The notes under the pieces: generated by a model
Database searches by the model: none
Seen by the model: the letters and a program-made list of their open reading frames with translations, nothing else
Told to the model about the DNA's origin: nothing
Position numbers and translations under genes: made by a program
Source: Tateyamaria sp. syn59
Lineage (GTDB): Bacteria; Pseudomonadota; Alphaproteobacteria; Rhodobacterales; Rhodobacteraceae
Direction of reading: 5' to 3'
Length of the DNA stretch: 64,000 nucleotides
NCBI RefSeq assembly: GCF_007995245.1
Contig: NZ_VCBA01000008.1
Coordinates: 165,760 to 229,759, forward strand
Part shown: positions 36,685 through 44,469 of the stretch, piece by piece
Layout of the letters: each line of letters begins with the position of its first letter
Numbering within the stretch: position 1 is the first letter of the stretch

Positions 36685-37331
36685 ACCCTCACCTCGCCAT
36701 CGTGGACCTGACCGTCATCCCTGCGCATCTCATTGCCCTCCTCAACGAACCGCAGTGCCACGGTGTGACGCGCCTCAAGCCAGGACAACTTGGCCCGCTC
36801 ATCCTTTGTCGCCGTTCCCTCCGCTACGTGACGCCGCGCGGCCTCGACAAAGCGCCGCCTCTCCCGCGCATCATGATGGATCTGCCTGCGCGCGCCTTCA
36901 CTCATCGGGGGTTTCTTATGCGTCTGGATGTAGGCCAAAACCTCAATCAACGTGTCAGTCTCGACCGCAACCGGCCCAGCATTTGACCGAAACCAGCCGC
37001 GTAAGCTTGGCACCTTTTCGAGCGGACAAGGCTCAACCATCTCTGCGATCGCATAGAAAGTCGCGCGAGGAGGCCAGACATCACGCCCTTTACCTTGCCC
37101 CTTGGAGCGCATCATATCGTACATAACCTCAAGGCTTTGATCGGACATGTAGGCGAGCGCATCTGCCAACCGGCCAAGCGCCTTCTTAAAATCATCGTCG
37201 CTGATCTTGGCTGGCTTGCGGAAGCCATCCTGCGCCAATGGATCAAGCAACAACCGCCTCACACGGGCGCGCTTTCCTTCAGGTTTTTCAGCGCTGTCGT
37301 TAGCTTGATCGTCCAATCCCTGCTTTGCCAT
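36681..37331 (-). CDS. Hypothetical phage protein
   Basis: 216 residues; start chosen at MAKQGLDDQANDSAEKPEGKRARVRRLL, with AGAGG 8 nt upstream. The middle (KALGRLADALAYMSDQSLEVMYDMMRSKGQGKGRDVWPPRATFYAIAEMVEP) resembles proteins found with DUF1376-like genes in phages, and the C-terminal half is a charged helix. A DnaC- or loader-like function would fit the neighbourhood but is not shown by motifs. Confidence 0.55.
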   Translation of the reverse strand: MAKQGLDDQANDSAEKPEGKRARVRRLLLDPLAQDGFRKPAKISDDDFKKALGRLADALAYMSDQSLEVMYDMMRSKGQGKGRDVWPPRATFYAIAEMVEPCPLEKVPSLRGWFRSNAGPVAVETDTLIEVLAYIQTHKKPPMSEGARRQIHHDARERRRFVEAARRHVAEGTATKDERAKLSWLEARHTVALRFVEEGNEMRRDDGQVHDGEVRV

Positions 37332-37399
37332 GCTCTGCACCTCTCGATTTTTGAGTCCTACTGTTTGGGCTTGCGATCACTCTTCTCGGCAATCCCAAC

Positions 37400-37528
37400 T
37401 TATCCACAGGTTCAGCCGTCGAATTTGAAGCGGAACGAAATGTCTTATTCTCTCTTCTCATTTCATTTCCTCTCTTATGTCTGGAACTGTTCCGTTCTGT
37501 TCGGAAACGTTCTGTTTTGTTCCAGACA
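37400..37528. other. Origin-like region: DnaA box and helically phased repeats
   Basis: In the 223-bp gap between two replication-region genes there is a perfect DnaA box TTATCCACA (37400-37408), then an AT-rich pyrimidine stretch, then GTTC repeated every 10 bp (at 37489, 37499, 37509, 37519). The cluster is bracketed by a 10-bp inverted repeat TGTCTGGAAC (37478-37487) / GTTCCAGACA (37519-37528), contains an 11-bp palindrome GGAACTGTTCC (37483-37493) and CGTTCTGTT twice (37493 and 37508). This looks like an initiator-binding origin or a regulatory site. Confidence 0.5.
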
Positions 37529-37554
37529 CAAACGGCCCGATTTATTCAATGATT

Positions 37555-38211
37555 TCAGTGCCCGCCCCGTTTCCGCCCCAAAATGCCCTCGTGAGCAGCC
37601 GCACGCAGTGCTCGCGAAACTGAATGCTGGATTTGCGGCATCCGCCTTTGTCCCGGATGATGCTCAAGCAGCCATTCGTCCAACCAGCCGACGGCAAATT
37701 CATCGGAGCAAAGCTCGTCTGAGCACCCGCAGTCCCGCAGGACGTCAACAAGTCGCTTGCGCCGCGCATAGACCGCCTTGTTTTCGTTGCTGGCCTTATG
37801 CTCCTGATGGCCGCGCAGGGCGGCCTCCATCACCTCTTGCACTACCGGGTGCGCCAACCTGATTTCGCCGTTGTCGCAGCGGACAGGCGACCAGTTGTAA
37901 AGCGGATTGAACGAACGCCCTTTCAGCGAAAGCCACCGCTCCAAAGGTAATCCCAATAGGAAAGCAAGCCCATCATCGTCAGACGGCAAAGTGCCCAACG
38001 GCGTTTCGCCATGAGACTTGAAGAACAGTTCCATCCCGAAAAAGCCGACTTCGGGATCACGATACGCTTTCCGCCGGAACCCACTGCGATCATACCGGTC
38101 GTGGTTGAATTGCATGAAGTAATGCGAGTCCAACCGGCTTTCCGCTGAAATCGGATAGTCTGGCAGGTCTGACGCATCGAAAACATGAAAGTTCGCGGAT
38201 GAAGGTGTCAT
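37555..38211 (-). CDS. DUF1376-like replication-region protein
   Basis: 218 residues. The segment FFGMELFFKSHGETPLGTLPSDDDGLAFLLGLPLERWLSLKGRSFNPLYNWSPVRCDNGEIRLAHPVVQEVMEAAL resembles the DUF1376 domain found at the start of many phage replication initiators. The C-terminal part (VYARRKRLVDVLRDCGCSDELCSDEFAVGWLDEWLLEHHPGQRR) is less clear. It overlaps the clamp gene upstream and is followed by the repeat-rich gap, which may be its binding site. Confidence 0.6.
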   Translation of the reverse strand: MTPSSANFHVFDASDLPDYPISAESRLDSHYFMQFNHDRYDRSGFRRKAYRDPEVGFFGMELFFKSHGETPLGTLPSDDDGLAFLLGLPLERWLSLKGRSFNPLYNWSPVRCDNGEIRLAHPVVQEVMEAALRGHQEHKASNENKAVYARRKRLVDVLRDCGCSDELCSDEFAVGWLDEWLLEHHPGQRRMPQIQHSVSRALRAAAHEGILGRKRGGH

Positions 38212-39266
38212 GACGGCCCCGCGCTCAAAGCATGCCGACTATCGCGTATCGGCATGACCATCGCGAACGTGCCATCGCTGGCAAATCGAACCCCGTTTCC
38301 ATCTGTCGAAACGTCCACCACGCGACCCGCCAGTGCGCTTAGCGCGGGCAGAACATACTTTGTGGCAAGGACCATGCTGCGTGGTTCACCTTGCGCGGGC
38401 ACACGCGCGCCACCGCTGATGTGCCGCCCTTCAAAGCCATCGCCCTGGACGGAATAACAGTCGTCCTTTGCCTCAAAATACGCAACGCGGGCGCGCCCGA
38501 AAGTAACCGTTTTAACGGCATGCAGCAGGCCGTCCGCATCGACGGACGTAAAGGCATCCCCATAACCGCCAACAAGGTTGCCGATATCTACCGGCTCCGC
38601 ATCAATCAAACGACCGATTGCAGAAAAGTTCGCTGTTTCGAGCCGCCACGCCTGCGAGGACAAAAAGAACCGTCCTCCGTTGAGCCGCTTCACAACCGAT
38701 GACGCGGATGCAGGTACGATCTTGTTTGCTTCGTTCTCGCACGGACAGCCGAAGAACATGTATCCGTCTGTCCCGAAGGCCAGCCCGTTCGCGAACGCTA
38801 CACCATGCAGCGCAGTGCGGCTGTCGTCTTCGTTGGCAAATGAAGCACATTGCAAAAACGCGGCTGCGCCGCCGATGATTTCCGTTTCTTGGTCCGGCTT
38901 TTCGGCGCGGGGAAAGTGCTCAGAGGCCAGCGTCGGAAAATCAACACTGGTGCCACCAGCCTGTATGCGAAGCAAGGGAAACTCCCCGTCTTCTATCGCT
39001 TCAAACTTAACCGCCTCGTCGCCCAAATGTTTGAGTAGTTGCAGCAAGTCGTTGGCGTGCACGCACAGCGATCCCGACTGGAAAACAGCGGCTTCACAGC
39101 GCGCCCGAGTGTGCACGTCATGATCTGAGCCAGAAAGGACCAGGGCATTGTCAGAAGCCTCGATCCGGATGCTTTCCATAATGGGCGACGTGCTGCGCCG
39201 GGCAACAACCGACGCAGCAAATTGCACGGCGGGCGTCAGGTCCGATATTTCGACATCGAACCGCAT
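38208..39266 (-). CDS. Phage-encoded DNA polymerase sliding clamp homologue (DnaN-like)
   Basis: 352 residues, close to the length of bacterial beta clamp. The N-terminal domain has MRFDVEISDLTPAVQFAASVVARRSTSPIMESIRIEASDNALVLSGSDHDVHTRARCEAAVFQSGSLCVHANDLLQLLKHLGDEAVKFE, the DnaN layout (cf. PILxxvlieA..... L.ltaTD.e), and three repeats of the clamp fold can be followed, the last ending DGNGVRFASDGTFAMVMPIRDSR. The usual C-terminal MPMRL ending is altered. It would let the phage replicate with its own clamp or alter host polymerase loading. Confidence 0.8.
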   Translation of the reverse strand: MRFDVEISDLTPAVQFAASVVARRSTSPIMESIRIEASDNALVLSGSDHDVHTRARCEAAVFQSGSLCVHANDLLQLLKHLGDEAVKFEAIEDGEFPLLRIQAGGTSVDFPTLASEHFPRAEKPDQETEIIGGAAAFLQCASFANEDDSRTALHGVAFANGLAFGTDGYMFFGCPCENEANKIVPASASSVVKRLNGGRFFLSSQAWRLETANFSAIGRLIDAEPVDIGNLVGGYGDAFTSVDADGLLHAVKTVTFGRARVAYFEAKDDCYSVQGDGFEGRHISGGARVPAQGEPRSMVLATKYVLPALSALAGRVVDVSTDGNGVRFASDGTFAMVMPIRDSRHALSAGPS

Positions 39267-39557
39267 TCACGTTGCCTCAAGGAGTAATCCGTTGCGCTGT
39301 GTTTCTTGCAGCGGCTTTGCGTCGGGCATGCTGGAAGTGCCAAGCCGACCAAGTTTGTCTTGGCAAAGCTCCAATTCGGTTTCCAACATCTCGATGTTCA
39401 GGCGGTCTTTCGAAGTGGAGCCGTTGGCCTTGAGCCTGACATAACCACCGGAGTATCCGGCGAACAATTGACCTACACGGTTCGTGTAGAGCTGGCACAC
39501 CTTGTAAACGCCTCCGGTCTGCAAAAGGACGTTGTCACCTTCGATCTGCTTGAACAT
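39267..39557 (-). CDS. Small hypothetical protein
   Basis: 96 residues from MFKQIEGDNVLLQTGGVYKVCQLYTNRVGQLFAGYSGGYVRLKANGSTSKDRLNIEMLETE. The stop abuts the clamp start codon. A compact beta-rich beginning with a helical end; no domain recognised. The frame is open further upstream but this ATG gives the first plausible coding composition. Possibly a small partner of replication genes. Confidence 0.6.
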   Translation of the reverse strand: MFKQIEGDNVLLQTGGVYKVCQLYTNRVGQLFAGYSGGYVRLKANGSTSKDRLNIEMLETELELCQDKLGRLGTSSMPDAKPLQETQRNGLLLEAT

Positions 39558-39601
39558 CTGCTCTTTCCTCTGTTTTTGGCGCGCAGGGGCGCATTGCGCC
39601 G

Positions 39602-40297
39602 CTACCAAAGCGGCGATTGATCTGGGCTTTCCTTGTCTTCTGAATAGTCTTCGGGACGTTCCAGCCGACTGCGGCAAGGCGCTATCCACTGAAACTGTGT
39701 TCGCTGCCGAATTTTGGCGCTCCAAACAATCCAGCAATAGCTTGTTGCGGTAGAGGCCGTCTTTTGCAGCCGCCCCTTAACCATCGGCACGCGCTCAACA
39801 AATTGAAGAACCATAGTGGGCGGCTTCGGTTCAAACAGCGACTTGTAGCGCCGCTTGCCCTCCAAAAAGGACGTGCGGACCAGCACAGCGACACCGCTGC
39901 GCGCCACCGCAGTTGCGGTGCTTACGAATTCCTCGCCACGTCGGAACGGTGGGTTTGTGACAATCCAGTCAGGGGCGCGCTCGGGTTTACCGCGCAGATC
40001 CTGCGGCCACTCCGCCGGGTTCAGGAAGTTACAAATGCCGTTTTGCGCGCGATAGGTGCCGGAGTAATCGTGGATGTCCGTCGCGCGAACTTGGGCGAAA
40101 TACTCTCCAAGTGGTCGCGCCATATGACCTTCGCCGCAGGCTGGTTCCCATGCGTGCATCAGGTGCAGCGGCGAAAACAACGAGAGGCGCTCGCATAGCG
40201 CGCGCGTTGCCCAGGGCGGCGTCGGGAAATAGTCCAAGCTGTCAGCCGGTTCGTGCCGCTGCTGCATGACTGCGCTGGATTTGTTTTGCCCGCTCAT
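39602..40297 (-). CDS. DNA N6-adenine methyltransferase-like protein
   Basis: 231 residues. Motif I AWEPACGEGHMARPLGEYF (SAM binding) and motif IV DWIVTNPPFRRGEEF (catalytic NPPF) are present, preceded by DYFPTPPWATRALCERL. This compact group is common in phages and usually acts as an orphan methyltransferase that protects phage DNA from host restriction. Start set at MSGQNKSSAVMQQ. It begins the minus-strand replication run. Confidence 0.82.
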   Translation of the reverse strand: MSGQNKSSAVMQQRHEPADSLDYFPTPPWATRALCERLSLFSPLHLMHAWEPACGEGHMARPLGEYFAQVRATDIHDYSGTYRAQNGICNFLNPAEWPQDLRGKPERAPDWIVTNPPFRRGEEFVSTATAVARSGVAVLVRTSFLEGKRRYKSLFEPKPPTMVLQFVERVPMVKGRLQKTASTATSYCWIVWSAKIRQRTQFQWIAPCRSRLERPEDYSEDKESPDQSPLW

Positions 40298-40374
40298 ACC
40301 GCGACCACGCTGGACTCTACGCAAAGCGCACGACTAGTTTCGACCCAAGGTTGAAACACTCTGGGGAAACTGTG

Positions 40375-40722
40375 ATGAAACGACTTGCGCTTCTTGTCTG
40401 GCTTTTTGGTGCGACCGGCGTTGCTGCAGCCAAGATTGATGGAATTCAGAACCACGAGGTTCAAACGATCTTTTGGACCGCGCCTTGCACTGAAACCGTT
40501 GCGCTTATGGACGCAGCTCCGCCCGAAGATGTGCCAATTCTGACGCTGGTCGGTGTTTTGGCTCAACAGGCCATGGCTTGGGGTCATCTTCTTGGTTTTG
40601 AAAGCGCGCATCCTGGAATACGTGGCGAACACGAAACCGTATTGATGCGCCTTCGAACGGACTGCGCCGCAACACCGGACAAGACCGCGATTGATATACT
40701 GCGCGGCTACACTCAGGAGTAA
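40375..40722 (+). CDS. Exported hypothetical protein
   Basis: 115 residues with a signal peptide MKRLALLVWLFGATGVAAA. The mature part has two cysteines (APCTETV and RTDCAATP) and a helical middle (LVGVLAQQAMAWGHLLGFESAHPG). It resembles small HdeA-type periplasmic helical proteins in shape. It is on the opposite strand to the genes around it and is followed by another exported protein, so the pair looks like a moron transcribed from the lysogen. Confidence 0.65.
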   Translation: MKRLALLVWLFGATGVAAAKIDGIQNHEVQTIFWTAPCTETVALMDAAPPEDVPILTLVGVLAQQAMAWGHLLGFESAHPGIRGEHETVLMRLRTDCAATPDKTAIDILRGYTQE

Positions 40723-40788
40723 AAAGCTTTTCCTCATGTGAACCACGCTGACGGACAGATCATCACAAAGCTTGGAAGGAAACGCAGA

Positions 40789-41223
40789 ATGAGACTTGCC
40801 TGGATAGCGAGCGCCCTTGTCGGAAGCACGGTCGCAGCCCACGCCTTTGACGAACAAGCTGTTGCCGCAAAGTGCGCGGCGGATTGGAGTGCAGACTTCG
40901 CTATGCAAAAGTTCTGTCGCGACCAAGCGGTAAAGGCGCATAGCGAGGCAACCGATGCTTGGAGCACATCGACTGCACAGCGCATGCCCGCAGAAGCATT
41001 CGACAAGTGCCGGGCAGATTGGACCAACGATTGGGTGATGATTGCATTCTGCACCAAGCAACAGATCGACGCGTTCTCGACAATTGCGGATACAACCGAA
41101 GGTCTCAGCCCGGATGTTGCCAGTCAGATCAACACGAAATGCGCGGCGGACTGGAGCAGCGATTTTGTTATGCAGAAGTTCTGCGCGGAACAGCAGGCTG
41201 AAGCGTTCAAAGCTCTGCAATGA
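40789..41223 (+). CDS. Exported protein with three cysteine repeats
   Basis: 144 residues, signal peptide MRLAWIASALVGSTVAAHA, then three repeats of about 45 residues each containing KCxADW-x-x-D-(W/F)-x-M-x-x-FC: AKCAADWSADFAMQKFC, DKCRADWTNDWVMIAFC, TKCAADWSSDFVMQKFC. Each repeat would place two cysteines 15 residues apart, suggesting three helical hairpins closed by disulfides. Exported phage-encoded proteins can act in superinfection exclusion or host surface change; no family was recognised. Confidence 0.7.
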   Translation: MRLAWIASALVGSTVAAHAFDEQAVAAKCAADWSADFAMQKFCRDQAVKAHSEATDAWSTSTAQRMPAEAFDKCRADWTNDWVMIAFCTKQQIDAFSTIADTTEGLSPDVASQINTKCAADWSSDFVMQKFCAEQQAEAFKALQ

Positions 41224-41479
41224 AACTACGTTGCCACTGCGCGGCAAGCGGAGTACCGGTGTCGGCACGCTGTAATGAGATGCTTTGTACCTCTGACCGA
41301 TCATGCAATCGCCTCGAATTCGAATGCATTCGCACAGTGCGCTACGGTTGCCATTCCTCCAGTCAGGTCCAGCCGCGCGCGGACACAGCTTCGGTGCTGT
41401 ACGCAGCCCATAGCGACGCGGACAAAAGCGCGGACTTTTGTCCGGTCCCAGGAAAAAAAATTGGCGCCCGCCATCACCG
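41224..41479. other. Intergenic stretch, no gene seen
   Basis: 256 bp between the exported repeat protein and the Cro-linked regulator. Frames are broken or carry poor coding composition. It contains an A-rich run (about 41453-41460), possibly the 3' end region of either transcript. Confidence 0.35.
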
Positions 41480-41923
41480 TCACTCCGCCGCGAACAGCAT
41501 GCGTGGCGCGGCCACAGGATGCTCATTGACCGCGATGGCAACGTGCCCACCGTTTGCGCCAGTTTCGCCCTTCCACCACTTGCGCGCGGTGCGTTCTGAA
41601 ACGCCAAAAACCAACTGTACGTGGTTCAAGTCGCGGTAATTGGCTCGGATATAAGCCTGCCAGCGGTCAGGAAATTCACGGTGAACACGGTGTGGGTCAT
41701 AACTCGGCGCCGACTCACCTCGACCAGAAAGCGCATTCTGCTTGGCATGTGGAATGCCAACGGACATTTGTGCGGACACATTTTCCAAACGGCCCATTTG
41801 TTCGGACTTTGGTTCCAATCGGCCCAATTGTGCGGACAAGAGTTCTGTTTCAGCAGCGCCCGGAATTGTGCCAGCCTGGTCGGCGACAACATAAAAGATG
41901 CGCGTGCCGTCGCGATCGGTCAT
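41480..41923 (-). CDS. Helix-turn-helix regulator with heptad-like repeats
   Basis: 147 residues. The N-terminal half has a 10-residue repeat (LLSAQLGRLEPKSEQMGRLENVSAQMSVG) encoded by a 30-bp tandem repeat. The C-terminal half carries a DNA-binding-like segment WQAYIRANYRDLNHVQLVFGVSERTARKWWKGETGANGGHVAIAV, recognised by the helix-turn-helix SERTARKWW. It is overlapped by the Cro-like gene (ATGA), so it is the second gene of the minus-strand early transcript. Probably a transcription regulator. Confidence 0.65.
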   Translation of the reverse strand: MTDRDGTRIFYVVADQAGTIPGAAETELLSAQLGRLEPKSEQMGRLENVSAQMSVGIPHAKQNALSGRGESAPSYDPHRVHREFPDRWQAYIRANYRDLNHVQLVFGVSERTARKWWKGETGANGGHVAIAVNEHPVAAPRMLFAAE

Positions 41924-42180
41924 GCCACATCCTCGCCGATAGGTAAGATGACCGAGTTCGTATCTTTGTTGTTCAGTGAGTCAGAAGGTTTGATGAAGTT
42001 GAATAAGCTATCCGGACATTCAATACCGTCTTTGAGACACATGTCCTTCACTACTGCATACCACCTCGCAGGAAAGACACCCGAAGATGCTGCGTTGCTA
42101 ATGGTCGTCACTCCGACACCCAAACCGACAGCCATTCGCCGTCGACCAAGTTCGTCACAGACCTCAGATGCTTGTCTCAT
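41920..42180 (-). CDS. Cro-like regulator
   Basis: 86 residues if started at MRQASEVCDELGRRRMAVGLGVGVTTISNAASSGVFPARWYAVVKDMCLKDGIECPDSLFNFIKPSD. This is a YdaS/Cro-like small helix-turn-helix (ELGRRRMAVGLGVGVTTISNAA). Longer starts would run into the operator repeats at 42196-42250, so the short form was chosen even though no good Shine-Dalgarno precedes it. It diverges from the repressor gene across the operators. Confidence 0.7.
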   Translation of the reverse strand: MRQASEVCDELGRRRMAVGLGVGVTTISNAASSGVFPARWYAVVKDMCLKDGIECPDSLFNFIKPSDSLNNKDTNSVILPIGEDVA

Positions 42181-42195
42181 GGAGACCGCTGGTAA

Positions 42196-42250
42196 TCCAT
42201 TTTTTCTGGACTGCCTAGGTCCATCTGGATTCCGGTTCATTTTTTCTGGA
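42196..42250. promoter_or_regulatory. Repressor/Cro operator region with repeated sites
   Basis: Two copies of a 15-bp partly symmetric site, TCCATTTTTTCTGGA (42196-42210) and TTCATTTTTTCTGGA (42236-42250), spaced 40 bp apart, with a short related palindrome TCCATCTGGA (42220-42229) between them. They sit between the divergent regulators. Three operators is the arrangement of lambda-type switches. Confidence 0.65.
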
Positions 42251-42269
42251 TAGGGCGTAGAACTGTTCC

Positions 42270-42605
42270 ATGGACATTGAAGATCGAGAACGCCTTGCCC
42301 GCCAGGGCGACATGGGAGTAGAGGCAAGCGCAATTCGCGTTAAGGCTGCGCGCTATGCCAGCGGCTTTGAACAGCAACTGAAGTTTGCCAAAGCCTGCGG
42401 CCTCTCAAAGACCACTTACAATAACATTGAGAAGGGTCTTCAGTTCCCGAACCGAGACGTGATGAAGTATCTGTACCGCGCGCATAGGATCGACTTTAAC
42501 TTCATCATGAACGGCGATTTCGCTCAGCTTCCTGCCGACGTTCAGCAGAGGCTCTTCCCAGCACTTGAACGCGCAGAAAGTGAATGGGATCGAAAACAAG
42601 GTTAA
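42270..42605 (+). CDS. CI-like repressor, XRE family
   Basis: 111 residues with one helix-turn-helix (about residues 32-60, GFEQQLKFAKACGLSKTTYNNIEKGLQFPNRDVMKYL) and a short C-terminal segment; no peptidase domain, so it should not self-cleave like lambda CI. It diverges from the Cro-like gene and is the first plus-strand early gene. It probably maintains lysogeny by binding the 42196-42250 sites. Confidence 0.78.
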   Translation: MDIEDRERLARQGDMGVEASAIRVKAARYASGFEQQLKFAKACGLSKTTYNNIEKGLQFPNRDVMKYLYRAHRIDFNFIMNGDFAQLPADVQQRLFPALERAESEWDRKQG

Positions 42606-42910
42606 GGCTTATCCTAAGCCTTGCCGCAATCCTCGCTAGTCTGTAGGCGAACGGTGTTCGCATGTGATTCCCTCCTAGGTAGAAATTGTGGGAAGGCCCC
42701 ATGCTGTCCACACCTGCAAAAAATAATCAAAATGATAATTTCAGCCATTTGGCAGGGTACATCGCAGGTTAAGCGGTAGCCGGATTCCTTGAATTATGCG
42801 GTGCAAGGCTAGGTCTTTCGTGATCGTGTGATCCATAAATAATGGATATTTATGTTGCAAGTCCATATTTTGTGAACTAGTGGTTGGTCGAAAGCACAAC
42901 GGAGGTGACA
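42606..42910. promoter_or_regulatory. AT-rich promoter region of the plus-strand operon
   Basis: 305 bp without a gene. AT-rich, with the perfect inverted repeat ATCCAT-AAATA-ATGGAT (42831-42847), about 64 bp before the next start, a likely operator or promoter element. Also TCAAAATGATAATTT at about 42728. The GTG start of the next gene follows a strong ribosome-binding site. Confidence 0.45.
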
Positions 42911-43288
42911 GTGCCAGACGACCGTACATCCGCAGTCTTTCCTCGTTACACGGGCCCGCTCGCTCCCGTGGAAGTCGTCACCAGCGACACGCTTCGCTTG
43001 CTGGCCAAGGGCGAACCGGACTGGCACCGCGGCGTCATCTCGCAAGAATTCCAATCAATGTTGGTCATGGTGCTTCCGGACATCTGCGGCGAACTCTTGG
43101 CTCTCCGGGCTGCCGCACGCCTTGATCCGGCCCGACCAGCTACTGGAGCAGATCTGGACGCAATGGAACGAATTGAAGGGCTGACCCAACACGCATGTGA
43201 TGAACTAGCTGAAGCCAACGTTCGCATAGCGACTTTGGAGGAACGCACAGCAGAAGTCCTTTTGTATCTAAAGGGCCGTGCCACATGA
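42911..43288 (+). CDS. Hypothetical early phage protein
   Basis: 125 residues, GTG start with GGAGGTGACA immediately upstream, a strong site. The middle is VVTSDTLRLLAKGEPDWHRGVISQEFQSMLVMVLPDICGELLALRAAARLDP; the end is helical. No domain. It overlaps the next gene by 4 nt, so it starts a tightly packed operon of small proteins. Confidence 0.6.
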   Translation: MPDDRTSAVFPRYTGPLAPVEVVTSDTLRLLAKGEPDWHRGVISQEFQSMLVMVLPDICGELLALRAAARLDPARPATGADLDAMERIEGLTQHACDELAEANVRIATLEERTAEVLLYLKGRAT

Positions 43289-43584
43289 CGTCCTCGCTGA
43301 ATATTCCACGTATCGAGTTCGCGCTCACTTTCCTTAGCGACTGCAATCCCGATCATCGACTGTTGGCGCTACAAAATTTGTGCGAGAACAATGGCGTTTG
43401 GACCATTCCACAGGACCGCAGCCGTTACAGCCCGGTGCTGTACGAAGTTTCGCTTTTCGGTGTCGCTGCCATTTCCGATGACATCCAGCACCTGCCAGAC
43501 AATTGGCAGCGCGCCGCTCGCAACATCTTGCGCAGCCTTCCTACCGAGGACGGCGACAAGGAAGCCGAGCAGACAATCGCATGA
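43285..43584 (+). CDS. Hypothetical early phage protein
   Basis: 99 residues (MTSSLNIPRIEFALTFLSDCNPDHRLLALQNLCENNGVW...). Overlaps both neighbours by 4 nt. Mainly helical; no family. Operon context suggests a host-takeover or replication accessory protein. Confidence 0.55.
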   Translation: MTSSLNIPRIEFALTFLSDCNPDHRLLALQNLCENNGVWTIPQDRSRYSPVLYEVSLFGVAAISDDIQHLPDNWQRAARNILRSLPTEDGDKEAEQTIA

Positions 43585-43922
43585 CTCATGCAAGCACAGA
43601 AACGCGCCAAGAGCCGCAAAGGGGCCGTGTCACGCCCTACGGGGACGCAGAACGCCTACCTGCGCTGCGGCCCGGCTTCTGTGACTACTGCCATGCAGCC
43701 CTCCCAAAGCAGGCCAAATCACGTCACGCTCGGTTTTGCTCGGCTGAGTGCAGGATACGGTGGTGGACCATGGCACGTAATCGCGGCGCTCAGCTTTATC
43801 AGATGTTGATGATATGGCGGAAGTGGCGCGGCCGCGCTGGGACACCCGGTGCTGGCGTGATTGGGCGCATATCCAGGCAGATCGACGCTTGGGTGCGCGT
43901 TGATAAGGGCTCAGATCAGTGA
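43581..43922 (+). CDS. Zinc-ribbon-like small protein
   Basis: 113 residues from MTHASTETRQEPQRGRV. The motif FCDYCHAALPKQAKSRHARFCSAECRIRWW has four cysteines in a zinc-ribbon arrangement, followed by a basic tail (GRAGTPGAGVIGRISRQIDAWVRVDKG). The ATG overlaps the previous stop by 4 nt. Small zinc proteins of this kind are frequent in phages; function unknown. Confidence 0.6.
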   Translation: MTHASTETRQEPQRGRVTPYGDAERLPALRPGFCDYCHAALPKQAKSRHARFCSAECRIRWWTMARNRGAQLYQMLMIWRKWRGRAGTPGAGVIGRISRQIDAWVRVDKGSDQ

Positions 43923-44077
43923 AGCCGCTCCTTACACCAAAAGAAGACGCCTTGCGTAGCGCGTTCCACGTCCCGGTGTTCAACCCATCTGCGGCCATAG
44001 AACGCCTGTGCATAATCTGCAAAATCACCAGTCGCAGACAACTGAACCAGGGCGGGCAATTGCTCGCCCCCCTCTAA
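43919..44077 (+). CDS. Small hypothetical protein
   Basis: 52 residues, GTG start overlapping the previous stop (GTGA). MKPLLTPKEDALRSAFHVPVFNPSAAIERLCIICKITSRRQL. Contains CIIC. It is too short to classify, but the tight overlap supports translation. Confidence 0.45.
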   Translation: MKPLLTPKEDALRSAFHVPVFNPSAAIERLCIICKITSRRQLNQGGQLLAPL

Positions 44078-44145
44078 CGCCTGGGCACGGAATTCGGTGC
44101 GTGGACCGGCCACACCCCCAGCCAACAATAGAAAGGGCTCCATTC

Positions 44146-44457
44146 ATGTCAGGCATTGACGCAATCGCCGCAGAGCGCCGCCGTCAAATTGAAGTTAAAG
44201 GCTGGACGTCAAATCATGATGACCAGCACGGGCCGGGTGCCTTGGCTGGCTCTGCAAGCGCTTATGCCATGTCGGCGGCTAGTTCCTTGATGTGTGGGTC
44301 AGAAACTCCCGTGGTGCTCGACCCGCCACCATTCTTCGGTTTCGACGCTTCTGATTGGAATCCCGAAACTCCCCGCGAAGATCTGGTCCGTGCTGGCGCG
44401 CTTATCGCTGCCGCGATCGACCAGCTCGAGCGTCTGCGCGATCAACTTGCGAACTGA
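44146..44457 (+). CDS. Hypothetical phage protein of the DUF550-like type
   Basis: 103 residues: MSGIDAIAAERRRQIEVKGWTSNHDDQHGPGALAGSASAYAM, a start seen in many phage proteins of unknown function that often occur with nucleotide or DNA modification genes. Ends DLVRAGALIAAAIDQLERLRDQLAN. GAAAGGGC lies upstream. No activity known. Confidence 0.65.
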   Translation: MSGIDAIAAERRRQIEVKGWTSNHDDQHGPGALAGSASAYAMSAASSLMCGSETPVVLDPPPFFGFDASDWNPETPREDLVRAGALIAAAIDQLERLRDQLAN

Positions 44458-44469
44458 CGGACCCGACCC

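Noticed and set aside
40294..41607. A 437-residue minus-strand frame rich in Cys and Ser
   Set aside because: It overlaps two plus-strand genes with clear signal peptides and repeat structure; its composition is that of a shadow frame.
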